Below are positions 27,256 through 37,136 of a stretch of DNA of 64,000 nt, in pieces. Every line of letters starts with the position of its first letter. The stretch's first letter is position 1. A program made the position numbers and the translations under genes. The DNA comes from JAUMBM01 sp964645715 (GTDB lineage Bacteria > Bacteroidota > Bacteroidia > Chitinophagales > Saprospiraceae), in assembly GCA_964645715.1 (NCBI GenBank), contig CAZYAO010000006.1, positions 1-64,000 of the forward strand. The letters are read 5' to 3'. The notes below the pieces were generated by a model. The model saw nothing but the letters and a program-made list of their open reading frames with translations, was not told the DNA's origin and ran no database searches.

Positions 27256-30200
27256 ATGAAAAAACTTTCACTAATTCTGATGCTGGTGTTGTTCGGCTCT
27301 GTGGGGCTTGTGGCGCAGCGTAGCATCAGTGGAAAGGTGACAGACACCAATGGTGAAGCACTCATTGGAACGAGTATCCTGGTAAAAGGTACGGTAACCG
27401 GTACGGTTACGGATTTCGATGGATCCTACTCTCTGAGTGTACCGGCAGGTGCTACTGCGCTGGTGTTCAGCTACACGGGATTCAAGACACAGGAAGTGGC
27501 CATCGGACCGTCCAACGTGATTAACGTAGTAATGGATATGGACGCCGTCAGTCTGGAAACAGCCGTGGTGGTGGGTTATGGTACACAGCAGAAGCGTGAC
27601 GTAACCGGCTCTATTTCTCAGGTAAAGGGTGATGAACTCGCTAACTTGGCAACGCCTAGCTTTGTACAACAGCTGGCGGGTCGTGCGGCAGGTGTGCAGA
27701 TTACGCCACCAAGTGGTATTTTGGGTGCAGCGCCTCAGATTCGTATTCGTGGTGTAAACTCCATTTCATCTGGTACAGGACCACTGATCGTTATCGACGG
27801 TGTACCTGTCTTCAGCGGTGATGTAGGGTCTTCAACGCCAAACAACGCGCTGGCAGACGTCAACCCCGCAGATATTGAGTCTTTCGAAATCCTGAAGGAC
27901 GGTGCAGCTACGGCTATCTACGGCTCACGTGCTTCCAACGGTGTTGTATTGATCACAACTAAGAAAGGTAAGGCTGGTCGCGCTAAGTTTAACTACGATA
28001 ACTACGTCGGTTATGCGCAGGCTACCAAGTTGTTCGACCTGCTGGGCGCTGAACAGTTTGTTGAGATCAACAACGAGAAGAACCGCAATGCAGGTGGTGC
28101 ATCCAACATTGCTGCACTGCAGACGCGTGCTGATGGGAGCACAGTTGAGACGGACTGGAACGATGTTATCTATCGCAACGCTTTCCAGCAGAACCATGTG
28201 TTCTCTGTGAGTGGTGGTACCGACATGACGAGCTACTACGTATCTTTTGGTTATGCAGCGCAGGAGGGTATTGCCATTGCCAACAGCCTCTCTCGCTACA
28301 CTTTCCGTTCAAATCTCGACCAGAAAATCAACAACTGGCTTAAGATTGGTTTTTCAAGTGGTGTGACGCGCCAGGAGAACCTCGGTCCGTTGACGGGTTC
28401 CAACAACCTGTCGGGCAATACCTTCTCTGTGATGCGTATGTTCCCGAACGTTGATGTGTTTGATCCAAATGATCCGACGGGCTATAACATCGATGATGCC
28501 AACCCGCGTACACTGGGGCGTGGTGCCAACTCTATCGAGATTGCCAACGGTATCCCTAACCAGCGTTTTGTACTCGATAACGACCAGCGCCGTTCTGATA
28601 GCTGGCGTCTGCTCGGCAACGCGTATGTTACGGCTAACCTTGCTAAAGGTCTTGACCTGCGCACCCAGGTGGGTATCGACGGCAGCTATGTTGAAGACTT
28701 CCTCTTCCAGGATCCGCGCCATGGCGATGGTTTCTCTGCCAATGGCCGTGTTTCACAGGCCTTTCTGCCTTCGCTGCGTTGGAACTGGCAGAACATACTT
28801 ACCTACAACAACACTTTTGCTGAAAAGCACAACCTGAACCTCACTGTGGTACAGGAATACCAGAAGGAGCGTACCAGCTTCTACCGGGCTACGGCTACAG
28901 ACCTGTCTGACCGCTTCTTCCAGGAGAATCTGATTTCCGGTACTTTTGCAAACCAAACGGTTACGGGTGGTCTGCAGGAGAATGGTCTGGCTTCTTACCT
29001 GGGTCGTGTAAACTACAACTTTGCACGCAAGTACTATATCAGTGCGTCTATTCGTCGTGATGCGCTCTCTTCACTGCCAAAAGAAGGCCGTGTAGGTTAC
29101 TTCCCGTCGGCATCTTTTGCATACCGCTTGTCAGAAGAGGCTTTCTGGGGTGGTTTGTCTAATGTGATTTCTGACTTCCGTATCCGTGGTTCTTTTGCAG
29201 AGGTAGGTAACACGAATATTGGTAACTATCCTTACATTGGTTCTTACGGTTCGGCTCAGTACGGCTCACAGAATGGTATTGGCTACAGCAACTTCGGTAA
29301 CGATCTGCTTACATGGGAATCTCAGCGCAAGTACGACTTCGGTTTCGACATGGGTCTGCTAGACAACCGCATCAACCTGTCATTGGCTTACTGGATTCAG
29401 GACAACGACAACATCATCCTGCAGGCGCCAACAGCGCCTTCTCTGGGTGTTCCTGGCAACATCATCAGCCAGAACGTTGGCCGTGTGAAGGGTCAGGGTA
29501 TCGAACTTACACTGGATGCAGCCGTAATCAATACGGATAAGTTTAAGTGGAATGCGGCATTCAACATTTCTACGCAGAACAACGAAGTACTTGCACTGGT
29601 AGGCGATCGCGATATTGTTTCTAGCTACAATATCATCCGTGTAGGTGAGTCGCTCAACTCTATCTACGGCTTTGACTACTGGGGAGTAAACCCGGCCAAC
29701 GGTAATCCTGTATATGTAAAGGCCAATGGCACGCTGGTTGAAAACGAACTGACCAACGGTGCATTCTTCGTATTTGATCCTGCTAATCCTGGTACGCGTG
29801 GTGAGTCAAGCTCTTTGTCTGCAACGACAGACCGTCGCGTGCTTGGTGTTGCCATTCCTAAGTGGTTTGGTGGTTTTGACAACAACTTCCGCTTTGGCAA
29901 TTTTGATATGAACATTTTCTTCCGTTTCCAGGGTGGAAATATGATCATGAACCGCACGCGCATCGACCTGTTGGAAATGGCGTTTAACAACAATGGTACT
30001 GAGATTCTCGGTCGCTGGCAGAGTGCCGACAATCCTGGCGATGGTGTGACACCTAAGCTGATTCTCGGCCAGAGCAACCGTATCAACAATCCGGATTTCG
30101 CCAGCACGCGCTTTGTAGAGAAGGGTGATTTCATCCGCCTCGGCAACTTCGCTATCGGCTATACCCTGCCTACGGATCTCACGAAGAAAGCCAGCATTCA

Positions 30201-30354
30201 GTCGCTGCGTATATTCGTACAGGCGCAGAATGCACTTACCTTTACGAACTATACTGGTATTGACCCGGAAACAAATACCAACGGCTTTGGTGTTGACTGG
30301 AACGGCAACCCACAGCAGCGCGTGTATTCAGTAGGCGTTAATCTCGGTTTCTAA
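27256..30354 (+). CDS. SusC/RagA-family TonB-linked outer membrane protein
   Basis: The 1032-residue protein has a signal peptide ending near 'GLVAQ', then a CarboxypepD_reg-like domain (about 22-105), a TonB plug ('VTGSISQVKGDEL' through 'IEILKDGAATAIYGSRASNGVVLITTKKG', in the form 'SFEILKDGAATAIYG') and a large beta-barrel. It imports a substrate through the outer membrane with its SusD partner, using TonB energy. The substrate is unknown because no hydrolase or sensor gene is adjacent. Codon use is strongly biased, like the ribosomal genes, so it is probably highly expressed. Confidence 0.95.
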   Translation: MKKLSLILMLVLFGSVGLVAQRSISGKVTDTNGEALIGTSILVKGTVTGTVTDFDGSYSLSVPAGATALVFSYTGFKTQEVAIGPSNVINVVMDMDAVSLETAVVVGYGTQQKRDVTGSISQVKGDELANLATPSFVQQLAGRAAGVQITPPSGILGAAPQIRIRGVNSISSGTGPLIVIDGVPVFSGDVGSSTPNNALADVNPADIESFEILKDGAATAIYGSRASNGVVLITTKKGKAGRAKFNYDNYVGYAQATKLFDLLGAEQFVEINNEKNRNAGGASNIAALQTRADGSTVETDWNDVIYRNAFQQNHVFSVSGGTDMTSYYVSFGYAAQEGIAIANSLSRYTFRSNLDQKINNWLKIGFSSGVTRQENLGPLTGSNNLSGNTFSVMRMFPNVDVFDPNDPTGYNIDDANPRTLGRGANSIEIANGIPNQRFVLDNDQRRSDSWRLLGNAYVTANLAKGLDLRTQVGIDGSYVEDFLFQDPRHGDGFSANGRVSQAFLPSLRWNWQNILTYNNTFAEKHNLNLTVVQEYQKERTSFYRATATDLSDRFFQENLISGTFANQTVTGGLQENGLASYLGRVNYNFARKYYISASIRRDALSSLPKEGRVGYFPSASFAYRLSEEAFWGGLSNVISDFRIRGSFAEVGNTNIGNYPYIGSYGSAQYGSQNGIGYSNFGNDLLTWESQRKYDFGFDMGLLDNRINLSLAYWIQDNDNIILQAPTAPSLGVPGNIISQNVGRVKGQGIELTLDAAVINTDKFKWNAAFNISTQNNEVLALVGDRDIVSSYNIIRVGESLNSIYGFDYWGVNPANGNPVYVKANGTLVENELTNGAFFVFDPANPGTRGESSSLSATTDRRVLGVAIPKWFGGFDNNFRFGNFDMNIFFRFQGGNMIMNRTRIDLLEMAFNNNGTEILGRWQSADNPGDGVTPKLILGQSNRINNPDFASTRFVEKGDFIRLGNFAIGYTLPTDLTKKASIQSLRIFVQAQNALTFTNYTGIDPETNTNGFGVDWNGNPQQRVYSVGVNLGF

Positions 30355-30374
30355 ACTAAAAATCTTGGTAAGAG

Positions 30375-31949
30375 ATGAAAAGATTCATAAAGAATATTAA
30401 CTTCTTTTTCGCGGCTTCCCTCGTCCTTATGGGATTGGTGACCGTTTCCTGCGATAAGGATACAACAGAATTGTTGCCTTACGATCGCATTACCGAAACG
30501 GCAGCTTTTGAAACGCCTGAGCGTTGCGAACTGTCGATGGTAGGTGTATACGATGCCGCTCAGAGCGGTTTCTATGCGGGTGGTGCCGTACGTGGCTATC
30601 CCTTTGGCGCCGCCAATACCCAGCAGGGTGACAACCGCGGTGAGGATATGTTGAACGTTGCTGCTTTTTACGCAATCACGTACGAAGCAACGTATAATCC
30701 TACTACAGCCAACAACCAGTTTCACTGGGAGACGCTCTACGGGCTTATCAACCGCGCCAACATCATCATCGAGGGCGTCAACAGGGCTGCTGCCAATGGC
30801 GTAATTACTACGGCCAAAGCTGCCGAGTACGAAGGGGAAGCTCGCTTCCTGCGTGCACTGGCTCACCATGAGCTGTTGGTTCATTTTGCCCGTCCTTACG
30901 CACACACAGCAGATGCTTCACACCTCGGTGTACCTTATCGCACGACGGCAGTCAACACAACGGCTGCGCTTGACGCCGCGCTGACACAGGGTCGCAACAC
31001 CGTTGCTGAGTGCTACGCTAAGATACTTGAGGACCTGAATTTTGCAGAAACCAGCCTGCCGGATACGCGCACGGGTTCACGCAAAATTACGCGGGCTACT
31101 TCTGGTGCTGCAACAGCGCTGAAGACGCGTATCTATCTTCACATGGGTAACTGGGACAACGTAATTGCAGAAGGTCAAAAGCTGATTGCAAAAAATGCGT
31201 ACAGCCTCACCGCTACGCCAGAAGGTCCTTTCGCCAACAACGCAGCTAACACGGAGTCTGTCTTTGCTATCGAGAACACACAGGTCGACAATCCCTTTGT
31301 CAATGGGGCGTTACCGGTTATGTACTCCATTGCTCCGGGTCGCTCATTGGTGGCTGTGAGCCCTATCATCTACAACGCAACATTCTGGAATGCCAGCGAT
31401 CTTCGTCGCAGCCAGCTGCTGAAGAACAATGGCCGTGCTTACTTCTCCCACAAGTATCGCAACATCACAACGCAGGATGACTACAACCAGATCATCCGTT
31501 ATGCGGAGGTATTGCTTAACATGTCAGAAGCCTATGGCCGCAGGAATGATGTCGCAACGGGTCTCGTTCACCTGAACAGTGTGCGTAATCGCGCTTTGGC
31601 GGATGCAAGTCTGCATTATACAGCGGCTTCTTTCGCTACGCCAAAAGAATTCATTCAGGCGGTTCTTAATGAGCGTCGCATTGAGTTCCTGGGTGAGGGT
31701 CGTCGCTGGGCGGATATCCACCGTCTTGCTAAGGACGCTGACTTCAGCACGGGTGGTATCCCTGCAAAAGTTCGTTATAATAATACAACTTTTGCCAGTT
31801 GGACAATCGGTGCTGCTCCGCTGCCAACGGATCCGACCAAACTTGTTCCGGCAATCCCTTATGACGATTACCGTTTTATCTGGCCAATTCCACAGTCTGA
31901 GTTGAATACCAACCCGACACTGGCGGCTCAGCAAAACCCTGGGTATTAA
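30375..31949 (+). CDS. SusD/RagB-family nutrient-binding outer membrane lipoprotein
   Basis: It starts 20 bp after the susC-like gene. The signal ends in a lipobox with Cys26 ('TVSC'). The helical SusD fold is supported by 'ETLYGLINRANIIIEGV', 'YEGEARFLRALAHHELLVHFARPYA' and the C-terminal 'NERRIEFLGEGRRWADIHRLAK'. SusD proteins cap the SusC barrel and deliver ligand. It is the last gene of the pair and is followed by a terminator. No polysaccharide-degrading gene is present nearby, so the ligand could be a peptide, glycan or other nutrient. Confidence 0.95.
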   Translation: MKRFIKNINFFFAASLVLMGLVTVSCDKDTTELLPYDRITETAAFETPERCELSMVGVYDAAQSGFYAGGAVRGYPFGAANTQQGDNRGEDMLNVAAFYAITYEATYNPTTANNQFHWETLYGLINRANIIIEGVNRAAANGVITTAKAAEYEGEARFLRALAHHELLVHFARPYAHTADASHLGVPYRTTAVNTTAALDAALTQGRNTVAECYAKILEDLNFAETSLPDTRTGSRKITRATSGAATALKTRIYLHMGNWDNVIAEGQKLIAKNAYSLTATPEGPFANNAANTESVFAIENTQVDNPFVNGALPVMYSIAPGRSLVAVSPIIYNATFWNASDLRRSQLLKNNGRAYFSHKYRNITTQDDYNQIIRYAEVLLNMSEAYGRRNDVATGLVHLNSVRNRALADASLHYTAASFATPKEFIQAVLNERRIEFLGEGRRWADIHRLAKDADFSTGGIPAKVRYNNTTFASWTIGAAPLPTDPTKLVPAIPYDDYRFIWPIPQSELNTNPTLAAQQNPGY

Positions 31950-31995
31950 TTGAGCATTTTGGCCGTTCCGCATTTGCGGTGGCTTAAAAAAATAG

Positions 31996-32031
31996 GCGGC
32001 ATGGAGATATTTTTCCATGCCGCTTTTTTTT
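31996..32031 (+). terminator. Terminator of the susCD-like operon
   Basis: A 10-bp stem (31996-32005 with 32014-32023) is followed by a run of eight T. The A-run on the left arm may also stop the convergent receptor gene. Confidence 0.9.
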
Positions 32032-34477
32032 AAAAATCAAACCCCAGCGCCAGCAGCCAGTTCCTGCCTGCCTGCGGATAGAGTCCTTGGTCAAAGCTAA
32101 GCTGATCTCCAACCAGGTATCGATAGCTCCAGCCGTTGGTCGAGTACATAGCATCAAAGACATTCTGAACCACGAAATTTAGCCTGATGCGATAGTCTGC
32201 AGCTGTTCTGTGCTGGAAGCCAATTCGGCAGTCTGCAAAAGTAAATGGATCCAGACTGTTCTGTCTGTCGCCTGCATTGTCCAGGTAGCGACGGCTGACG
32301 TATTTTGTCTGTAAGGCTGTCTCAAAATGGGTACGATCCTTTTGCTTACCAATAGGTTGCCGGTATGTGATATCTGCTGCTGCAACAACGGACGGGGAAA
32401 AAGACAGTGGGGTATTCGTTCGCTCAACAGCCTGCTGACCGAGGTAGTTGAAGTCAGCGTCATAGCGATCGACATATTCCTCAAATGATACTACGCGATT
32501 TTGGCTTAGCGCCAAATTACCTTGCAGGCTGAGTACCTTAGTCAACTGATGTGCACCGCTTAGCTCTAGTCCATATCGGTAGCTACGGGCAATGTTGATA
32601 CGCATATACTCGCCGACATCGTTGAGCTGTCCATTGAGCGCCAGTTGATTATGATAGAGCATGTAGAAAGCATTGACTTCGCCGGCCGTACGGTTGGTTC
32701 GGAAACGCCATCCGGATTCAACATTGTATAGCTTTTCTGGCAGTGGGCGGGTGACAGGTGGGTTGTCAACATAGTCATTGCGGTTAGGCTCTCGTTGGGC
32801 TATGCCAAAACCTAGGTAAGCTTGTCCACCGGACGGCAGTTTGTAGGTAAAACCTGCTTTGGGGTTGAAAAACAAAAGGTTTTCGCGCTGGTCCAGTAAC
32901 TGTAGCCGATTGCCATAACCCTCAAAGCGATAGTCAACGGATCGGAGTTGCAGGTCGCCGAAAATCTCCAGCCGATCGCTCAACGGATAATTGAGCCGGA
33001 TGAAGGTATTAAAATCGTTCTTGATACCATCATTGTCGTAATAGCGATGCCGTATTTCTGAGGCGGCTGCAAAACGTGCCCAGATAACTTCTCCAAAGTG
33101 CTGACCAATATAATTACTGTAGGCGCCTCCCCAGGTAAACTGCCACTTCTTGACAGGGTGGTCAAATCTCAGACCAAAAGTACCTCCGATCAGGTCGTTG
33201 TCGAGCCAGCGACGCCGAATGAGATCGGTAAATTGGGGTTCACCCAGCGACGGTAGGTTGTAGCTGGCCGGATCTTCATCCGCTTTGTATTGCTCAAAAA
33301 AGCCAGCCCCCTGTGTGTAGTAGGCGGCGAGATTGAGCTGCCACTGTGGACCCAGTACCGTATTATAGAGAAGCTGCAGGTGGGTCTGTCCATAATCATC
33401 GACTTCGTTGTCGTAGGGTTCGCCGTCTTTCTCTGTACCGGCAGGATTAAAGGTTCGCGTGGCCCGATCGTTGGCAAGGGTGGCTGGTACGCCGTACCAC
33501 GCCTGATAGGTTTTTTCCTTACCCTGAAAGACGTTGATTCTAAACGTACTCTTTGTACCAATATAGGCGCCGGTCATAAACCAGGCGCGGAGGTCTGCCG
33601 AGGCTCTGTCTATATACCCGTCTGACTGAATATTGCTTAGTCGACCGTCCAGGGTAAATTTACCTTTCATCAGGCCGGTGCCGAAGCGCATGCTGGATCG
33701 ATAGGTATTGAAACTACCGGCAGTACCATCGAGGGTCATATAAGGCTTTTCATACACCTTTTGGGTATTGATATTGATGGTAGCACCAAAAGCACCGGGA
33801 CCATTGGTAGAGGCACCAACCCCACGCTGAATTTGGATCTCTTCGGCAGAACTTAGAAAATCCGGCAAATTCACCCAAAATACAGCCTGAGACTCTGCAT
33901 CATTGAGTGGGATACCATTGATGGTGATATTGGTGCGGGTAGGATCTGATCCCCGAATCCAGATGCCGGTATACCCAATACCTGTCCCCGCATCGGAAGT
34001 TACCACAGCAGAGGGTGTCCACTGCATCAGGAAAGGGGCATCCTGTCCCAGATTGCGCGGAGCCAGATCGGCGCGGCTCAGGGTTGTATACGTCACGGGC
34101 GTACGTTCGTCAACGCGCACGGCTGTTACCAGCAACTCCTGTGTTGTAAAACTAATTTCTGCAAGTTTGAAGTTTAGTTTGCAGACAGATTCTCCGGCAC
34201 TGACCACCAGCCGCTGGCGGTTACTTTGATAGCCCAGAAAGCTTCCTTCTACCGTGTAGGTACCCGGATTAACGGACTCAATGATGAACCTGCCGTCAGC
34301 ATCGCTCACGCTACCTTTTTGCAGGTCTGCAATGAAGATTCCGGCACCCTCCAGAGGTTGGCCAGCTTGGTTGGTGACAGTTCCCTCCAGTCGGCACTGA
34401 GCACCGACGGATAGGTGGTAAAACAGGCTAATGGCCAGACAAATGGCCTGTAGCTTCCACGAGTTACAACTTGACAT
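32030..34477 (-). CDS. TonB-dependent receptor, probable thiamin uptake
   Basis: From ATG 34477 the 815-residue protein has a signal peptide ending at 'SVGAQ', a CarboxypepD_reg-like domain (about residues 29-115), a plug ('APRNLGQDAPFLMQWTPSAV', 'GIWIRGSDPTRTNITINGIPLNDAE') and a barrel ending in Phe. It is not SusC-sized and has no SusD partner. A TPP riboswitch in its leader points to thiamin or a precursor as substrate. Thiamin-regulated TonB receptors are known in this phylum from comparative genomics. An upstream ATG at 34507 is also possible. Confidence 0.9.
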   Translation of the reverse strand: MSSCNSWKLQAICLAISLFYHLSVGAQCRLEGTVTNQAGQPLEGAGIFIADLQKGSVSDADGRFIIESVNPGTYTVEGSFLGYQSNRQRLVVSAGESVCKLNFKLAEISFTTQELLVTAVRVDERTPVTYTTLSRADLAPRNLGQDAPFLMQWTPSAVVTSDAGTGIGYTGIWIRGSDPTRTNITINGIPLNDAESQAVFWVNLPDFLSSAEEIQIQRGVGASTNGPGAFGATININTQKVYEKPYMTLDGTAGSFNTYRSSMRFGTGLMKGKFTLDGRLSNIQSDGYIDRASADLRAWFMTGAYIGTKSTFRINVFQGKEKTYQAWYGVPATLANDRATRTFNPAGTEKDGEPYDNEVDDYGQTHLQLLYNTVLGPQWQLNLAAYYTQGAGFFEQYKADEDPASYNLPSLGEPQFTDLIRRRWLDNDLIGGTFGLRFDHPVKKWQFTWGGAYSNYIGQHFGEVIWARFAAASEIRHRYYDNDGIKNDFNTFIRLNYPLSDRLEIFGDLQLRSVDYRFEGYGNRLQLLDQRENLLFFNPKAGFTYKLPSGGQAYLGFGIAQREPNRNDYVDNPPVTRPLPEKLYNVESGWRFRTNRTAGEVNAFYMLYHNQLALNGQLNDVGEYMRINIARSYRYGLELSGAHQLTKVLSLQGNLALSQNRVVSFEEYVDRYDADFNYLGQQAVERTNTPLSFSPSVVAAADITYRQPIGKQKDRTHFETALQTKYVSRRYLDNAGDRQNSLDPFTFADCRIGFQHRTAADYRIRLNFVVQNVFDAMYSTNGWSYRYLVGDQLSFDQGLYPQAGRNWLLALGFDF

Positions 34478-34591
34478 GATTAGAAAGTTAGAGTGAAACC
34501 TTGACATTGCCCGGGGTCAGGCAATGACTTTAACGGTATCACCCCTTTGTGCCGATTTATGAAACCGACAAGAGGACGGCAGCCTTAGGAT

Positions 34592-34688
34592 TTCCCTTCC
34601 CGGCATTACCCGGGCAGGTTCCTGTTCCAGTGGCTGTATCCGGAACAAAGGGTATGATCTCAGCCACGCAAACGCGAGGCACCCCAAA
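34592..34688 (-). promoter_or_regulatory. TPP riboswitch (THI element)
   Basis: Read on the - strand, the conserved blocks appear in order: GGGGTGCC, CTGAGATCATACCC, a variable P3a arm, GAACCTG, then CGGGTAATGCCGGGAAGGGAA. These are the pyrimidine- and pyrophosphate-sensor cores of the thiamin pyrophosphate aptamer. It lies about 85-115 bases before the receptor start. The following leader has a CATTGCC/GGCAATG hairpin that could form an expression platform. No T-run terminator is visible, so control of translation is more likely. Confidence 0.93.
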
Positions 34689-34724
34689 ACAGGCCGTAAA
34701 GATAGGACTTATGGCTGACTTTTG

Positions 34725-34732
34725 TATTTTTG
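34725..34732 (+). promoter_or_regulatory. Candidate -7 element of lspA
   Basis: TATTTTTG matches TAnnTTTG. Initiation would fall at or just before ATG 34738, giving a leaderless or near-leaderless transcript. It also argues against any lspA start further upstream. Confidence 0.5.
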
Positions 34733-34737
34733 TTGTT

Positions 34738-35229
34738 ATGGAAAGAGGAATCAAGAGAACTGTCATCGTTTTGGCTGTTATACTGGCCAATGTAGCTTTA
34801 GATCAGTGGACGAAAGAACTTGCCCGACAGCATTTGTCCGGCAACTATATGCTTACCTACTGGAATGATTTTTTTCGACTGTTATATGTCGAAAACAAGG
34901 GCGCTTTTTTGAGTCTGGGCTCTTCGCTGTCGGATCAGCTTCGCTACTGGGTCCTTCACTACTTTCCTTCTGCCCTGCTGGCTGTCATGCTGGGCTATGT
35001 GCTGCTCGACCGGCGCATGGATCGCTGGCAGATTCTCTCTTTTTCTTTTATTATTGGGGGGGGATTCAGCAATATTATCGATCGTATTTTGTACGGGCAG
35101 GTGACAGATTTCATGAATATGGGAATTGGCAGTCTGCGCACTGGGATTTTTAATTTCGCAGACGTAAGTATCATGTTGGGTCTGGGACTCATGTTACCTG
35201 CTGTATTCCGTAAACAATCAAGTATATGA
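34738..35229 (+). CDS. lspA: Lipoprotein signal peptidase (signal peptidase II)
   Basis: LspA cleaves the signal peptide of diacylglyceryl-modified prolipoproteins in the inner membrane. The 163-residue protein has four membrane spans and the catalytic aspartates Asp115 ('SNIIDR') and Asp142 ('FNFADVSIMLG'). The frame stays open upstream to 34549, but that part runs through the divergent TPP riboswitch and is not coding. Its stop overlaps the start of the next gene by 4 bp (ATGA). Confidence 0.95.
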   Translation: MERGIKRTVIVLAVILANVALDQWTKELARQHLSGNYMLTYWNDFFRLLYVENKGAFLSLGSSLSDQLRYWVLHYFPSALLAVMLGYVLLDRRMDRWQILSFSFIIGGGFSNIIDRILYGQVTDFMNMGIGSLRTGIFNFADVSIMLGLGLMLPAVFRKQSSI

Positions 35230-37136
35230 GCAGAGGACTTATTTTGGGGTGTCTGCTATTCTGTTGGCAGCACTTTCTGCTGGCGCAGGCTATCTCTGGG
35301 GATCAATTGTCAGTGTACAATACGGCGTTGGCCTCCGTCAAGGTATTGGTAAACCCTGACGGCATACTGCCGCTTCGTCGCCTTGACACCGTCCGGCTCG
35401 CTTTTACCAATATCAACGTTGCCAACGATACCGTTTTGTGGGAGACCATCAATCGTTATCAGACGGCTGCCCGAGTGCAGTGGTTGCCCAATGGTTCTGC
35501 AGTGATGACTTCGGTGGAAGAAACTGACGGCCGTATGTTGGTCAACAAGCCCTACAGCCCGATTATCGCTATTGATGCAGCAGAATTTGATGATCGTGTG
35601 CCAGTGCCGGACAACTGGCTTTCAGGTTTTCCGAGGCCTTGCGTGCTAATTGTTCTCAATGGCAACAGCAGTATTCTTAAAGCAATACCTCAGGATGCTG
35701 AAGTGGCTGTTGTTTTTTCATCTCAAAATGATGCATGGACGCAGTCGCTGATCGTACAGACGATATTTGGTGGTGTTGCCATCGATGAGACTGCCGATAC
35801 GGCGCTGGCAGGAATTTTTCCGGAGGCCAGAGGTATCACGACTGCGCCTGCAATCCGATTGGGCTACGCTCCTCCGGCAGTCGTGGGTATGAATGCAGCG
35901 CATCTTCGCGACAGCATTGCGGCCATCGTAAACGAGGGTATACAGGCGGGGGCATTCCCGGGGGCTCAGGTGTTGCTGGCTAAAAACGGAAAGGTCATTT
36001 ACCATCAGACATTTGGTCATCACACCTACGAAGTGGATGCAAGGCCAACAAGAACGGATGATATCTATGATTTGGCCTCCATTACGAAAATTAGCACCGG
36101 TCTGCCTGTCCTGATGCGGCTCTATGGCGAAGGCAGAATGGATCTCGACGGAAATTTAGCTACCTATCTTCCGTATATGGAAGGCAGCAATAAGGCCAAT
36201 CTGCGCATGCGGGATCTGCTTGCTCACCAAGGGCGGCTGCGGGCGTGGATTCCGTTTTGGCGCGGAACACTGAAGGGGCACGCCAAGTACCCCTGGAAAA
36301 AAAATTGGGATGATTCTATCATCAATGATTATCGCTTCAGACCTCGTACACTCAGTCAGGATTCATCGGCCAATTATTCCCTGAAACTTTCAGCGGGGCT
36401 GTGGCGACATAATAGCTATGCAGATATTTTATTCAATACCATCCGCATTTCTCCGCTCAACGAGCAGTTTGGCTATGTCTACTCCGATCTTTTTTTTACC
36501 CTCATGCCCTTGGTTGTACAGCATACAACAGGCCATGATATTGTAGATTATCTGCGGGATAGTTTGTACCGGCCCCTGGGAGCGTATACCATGGGTTTCA
36601 ATCCTGATTCTCGCTTTTCTTTGGACAGGATTGTGCCGACAGAGGTGGATACTTTTTTTAGGATGACGCTTCTTCACGGTAAGGTACACGATGAAAGTGC
36701 AGCGCTATTGGGAGGGATTTCGGGACATGCGGGGCTTTTCTCGTCGGCCAATGATCTGGCGAAATTAATGCAGCTGTATCTCAATCGTGGGCAGTACGGA
36801 GGAGATACACTTATCGCTGCACATGCGGTAGATACGTTCACCAGAGCGCATTTTGCAGCACTTGGAAATCACCGGGGGCTGGGTTTTGACAAATTGCCAC
36901 TCAACTATACGGAATCTACCCTGCCGTCAAAGGTGGCAGGTCCTGCAAGTTTTGGACATTCGGGGTACACGGGTACATTCACTTGGGCGGATCCGGATAC
37001 CGGGCTGCTGTTGGTGTTTCTGAGTAATCGCGTACACCCGACTCGCAACAACTCACTCATTTCAACGCTGCGTATCCGGACTCGCATACACGATGCGGCT
37101 TACTTGTCAATAGAAGACCGAGCAGGAGGGGGGTAG
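35226..37136 (+). CDS. Serine hydrolase (beta-lactamase family) with GH3-like N-terminal remnant
   Basis: After a signal peptide ('HFLLAQ'), residues about 25-215 resemble the C-terminal region of family 3 glycoside hydrolases ('ASVKVLVNPDGILPL'). A serine beta-lactamase/penicillin-binding fold follows, with SITK (Ser285, Lys288), the YSD motif at 419-421 in place of YxN, and HSG at 578-580. Some Bacteroidota proteins join a full GH3 catalytic domain to this hydrolase. Here the GH3 catalytic part is absent. It is translationally coupled to lspA. The final eight residues (IEDRAGGG) and the stop codon lie inside a 70-bp tandem repeat. Confidence 0.88.
   Translation: MSRGLILGCLLFCWQHFLLAQAISGDQLSVYNTALASVKVLVNPDGILPLRRLDTVRLAFTNINVANDTVLWETINRYQTAARVQWLPNGSAVMTSVEETDGRMLVNKPYSPIIAIDAAEFDDRVPVPDNWLSGFPRPCVLIVLNGNSSILKAIPQDAEVAVVFSSQNDAWTQSLIVQTIFGGVAIDETADTALAGIFPEARGITTAPAIRLGYAPPAVVGMNAAHLRDSIAAIVNEGIQAGAFPGAQVLLAKNGKVIYHQTFGHHTYEVDARPTRTDDIYDLASITKISTGLPVLMRLYGEGRMDLDGNLATYLPYMEGSNKANLRMRDLLAHQGRLRAWIPFWRGTLKGHAKYPWKKNWDDSIINDYRFRPRTLSQDSSANYSLKLSAGLWRHNSYADILFNTIRISPLNEQFGYVYSDLFFTLMPLVVQHTTGHDIVDYLRDSLYRPLGAYTMGFNPDSRFSLDRIVPTEVDTFFRMTLLHGKVHDESAALLGGISGHAGLFSSANDLAKLMQLYLNRGQYGGDTLIAAHAVDTFTRAHFAALGNHRGLGFDKLPLNYTESTLPSKVAGPASFGHSGYTGTFTWADPDTGLLLVFLSNRVHPTRNNSLISTLRIRTRIHDAAYLSIEDRAGGG

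Noticed and set aside
34549..34737. N-terminal extension of lspA
   Set aside because: It translates the TPP riboswitch region backwards and precedes the likely promoter. Real LspA begins at 34738.
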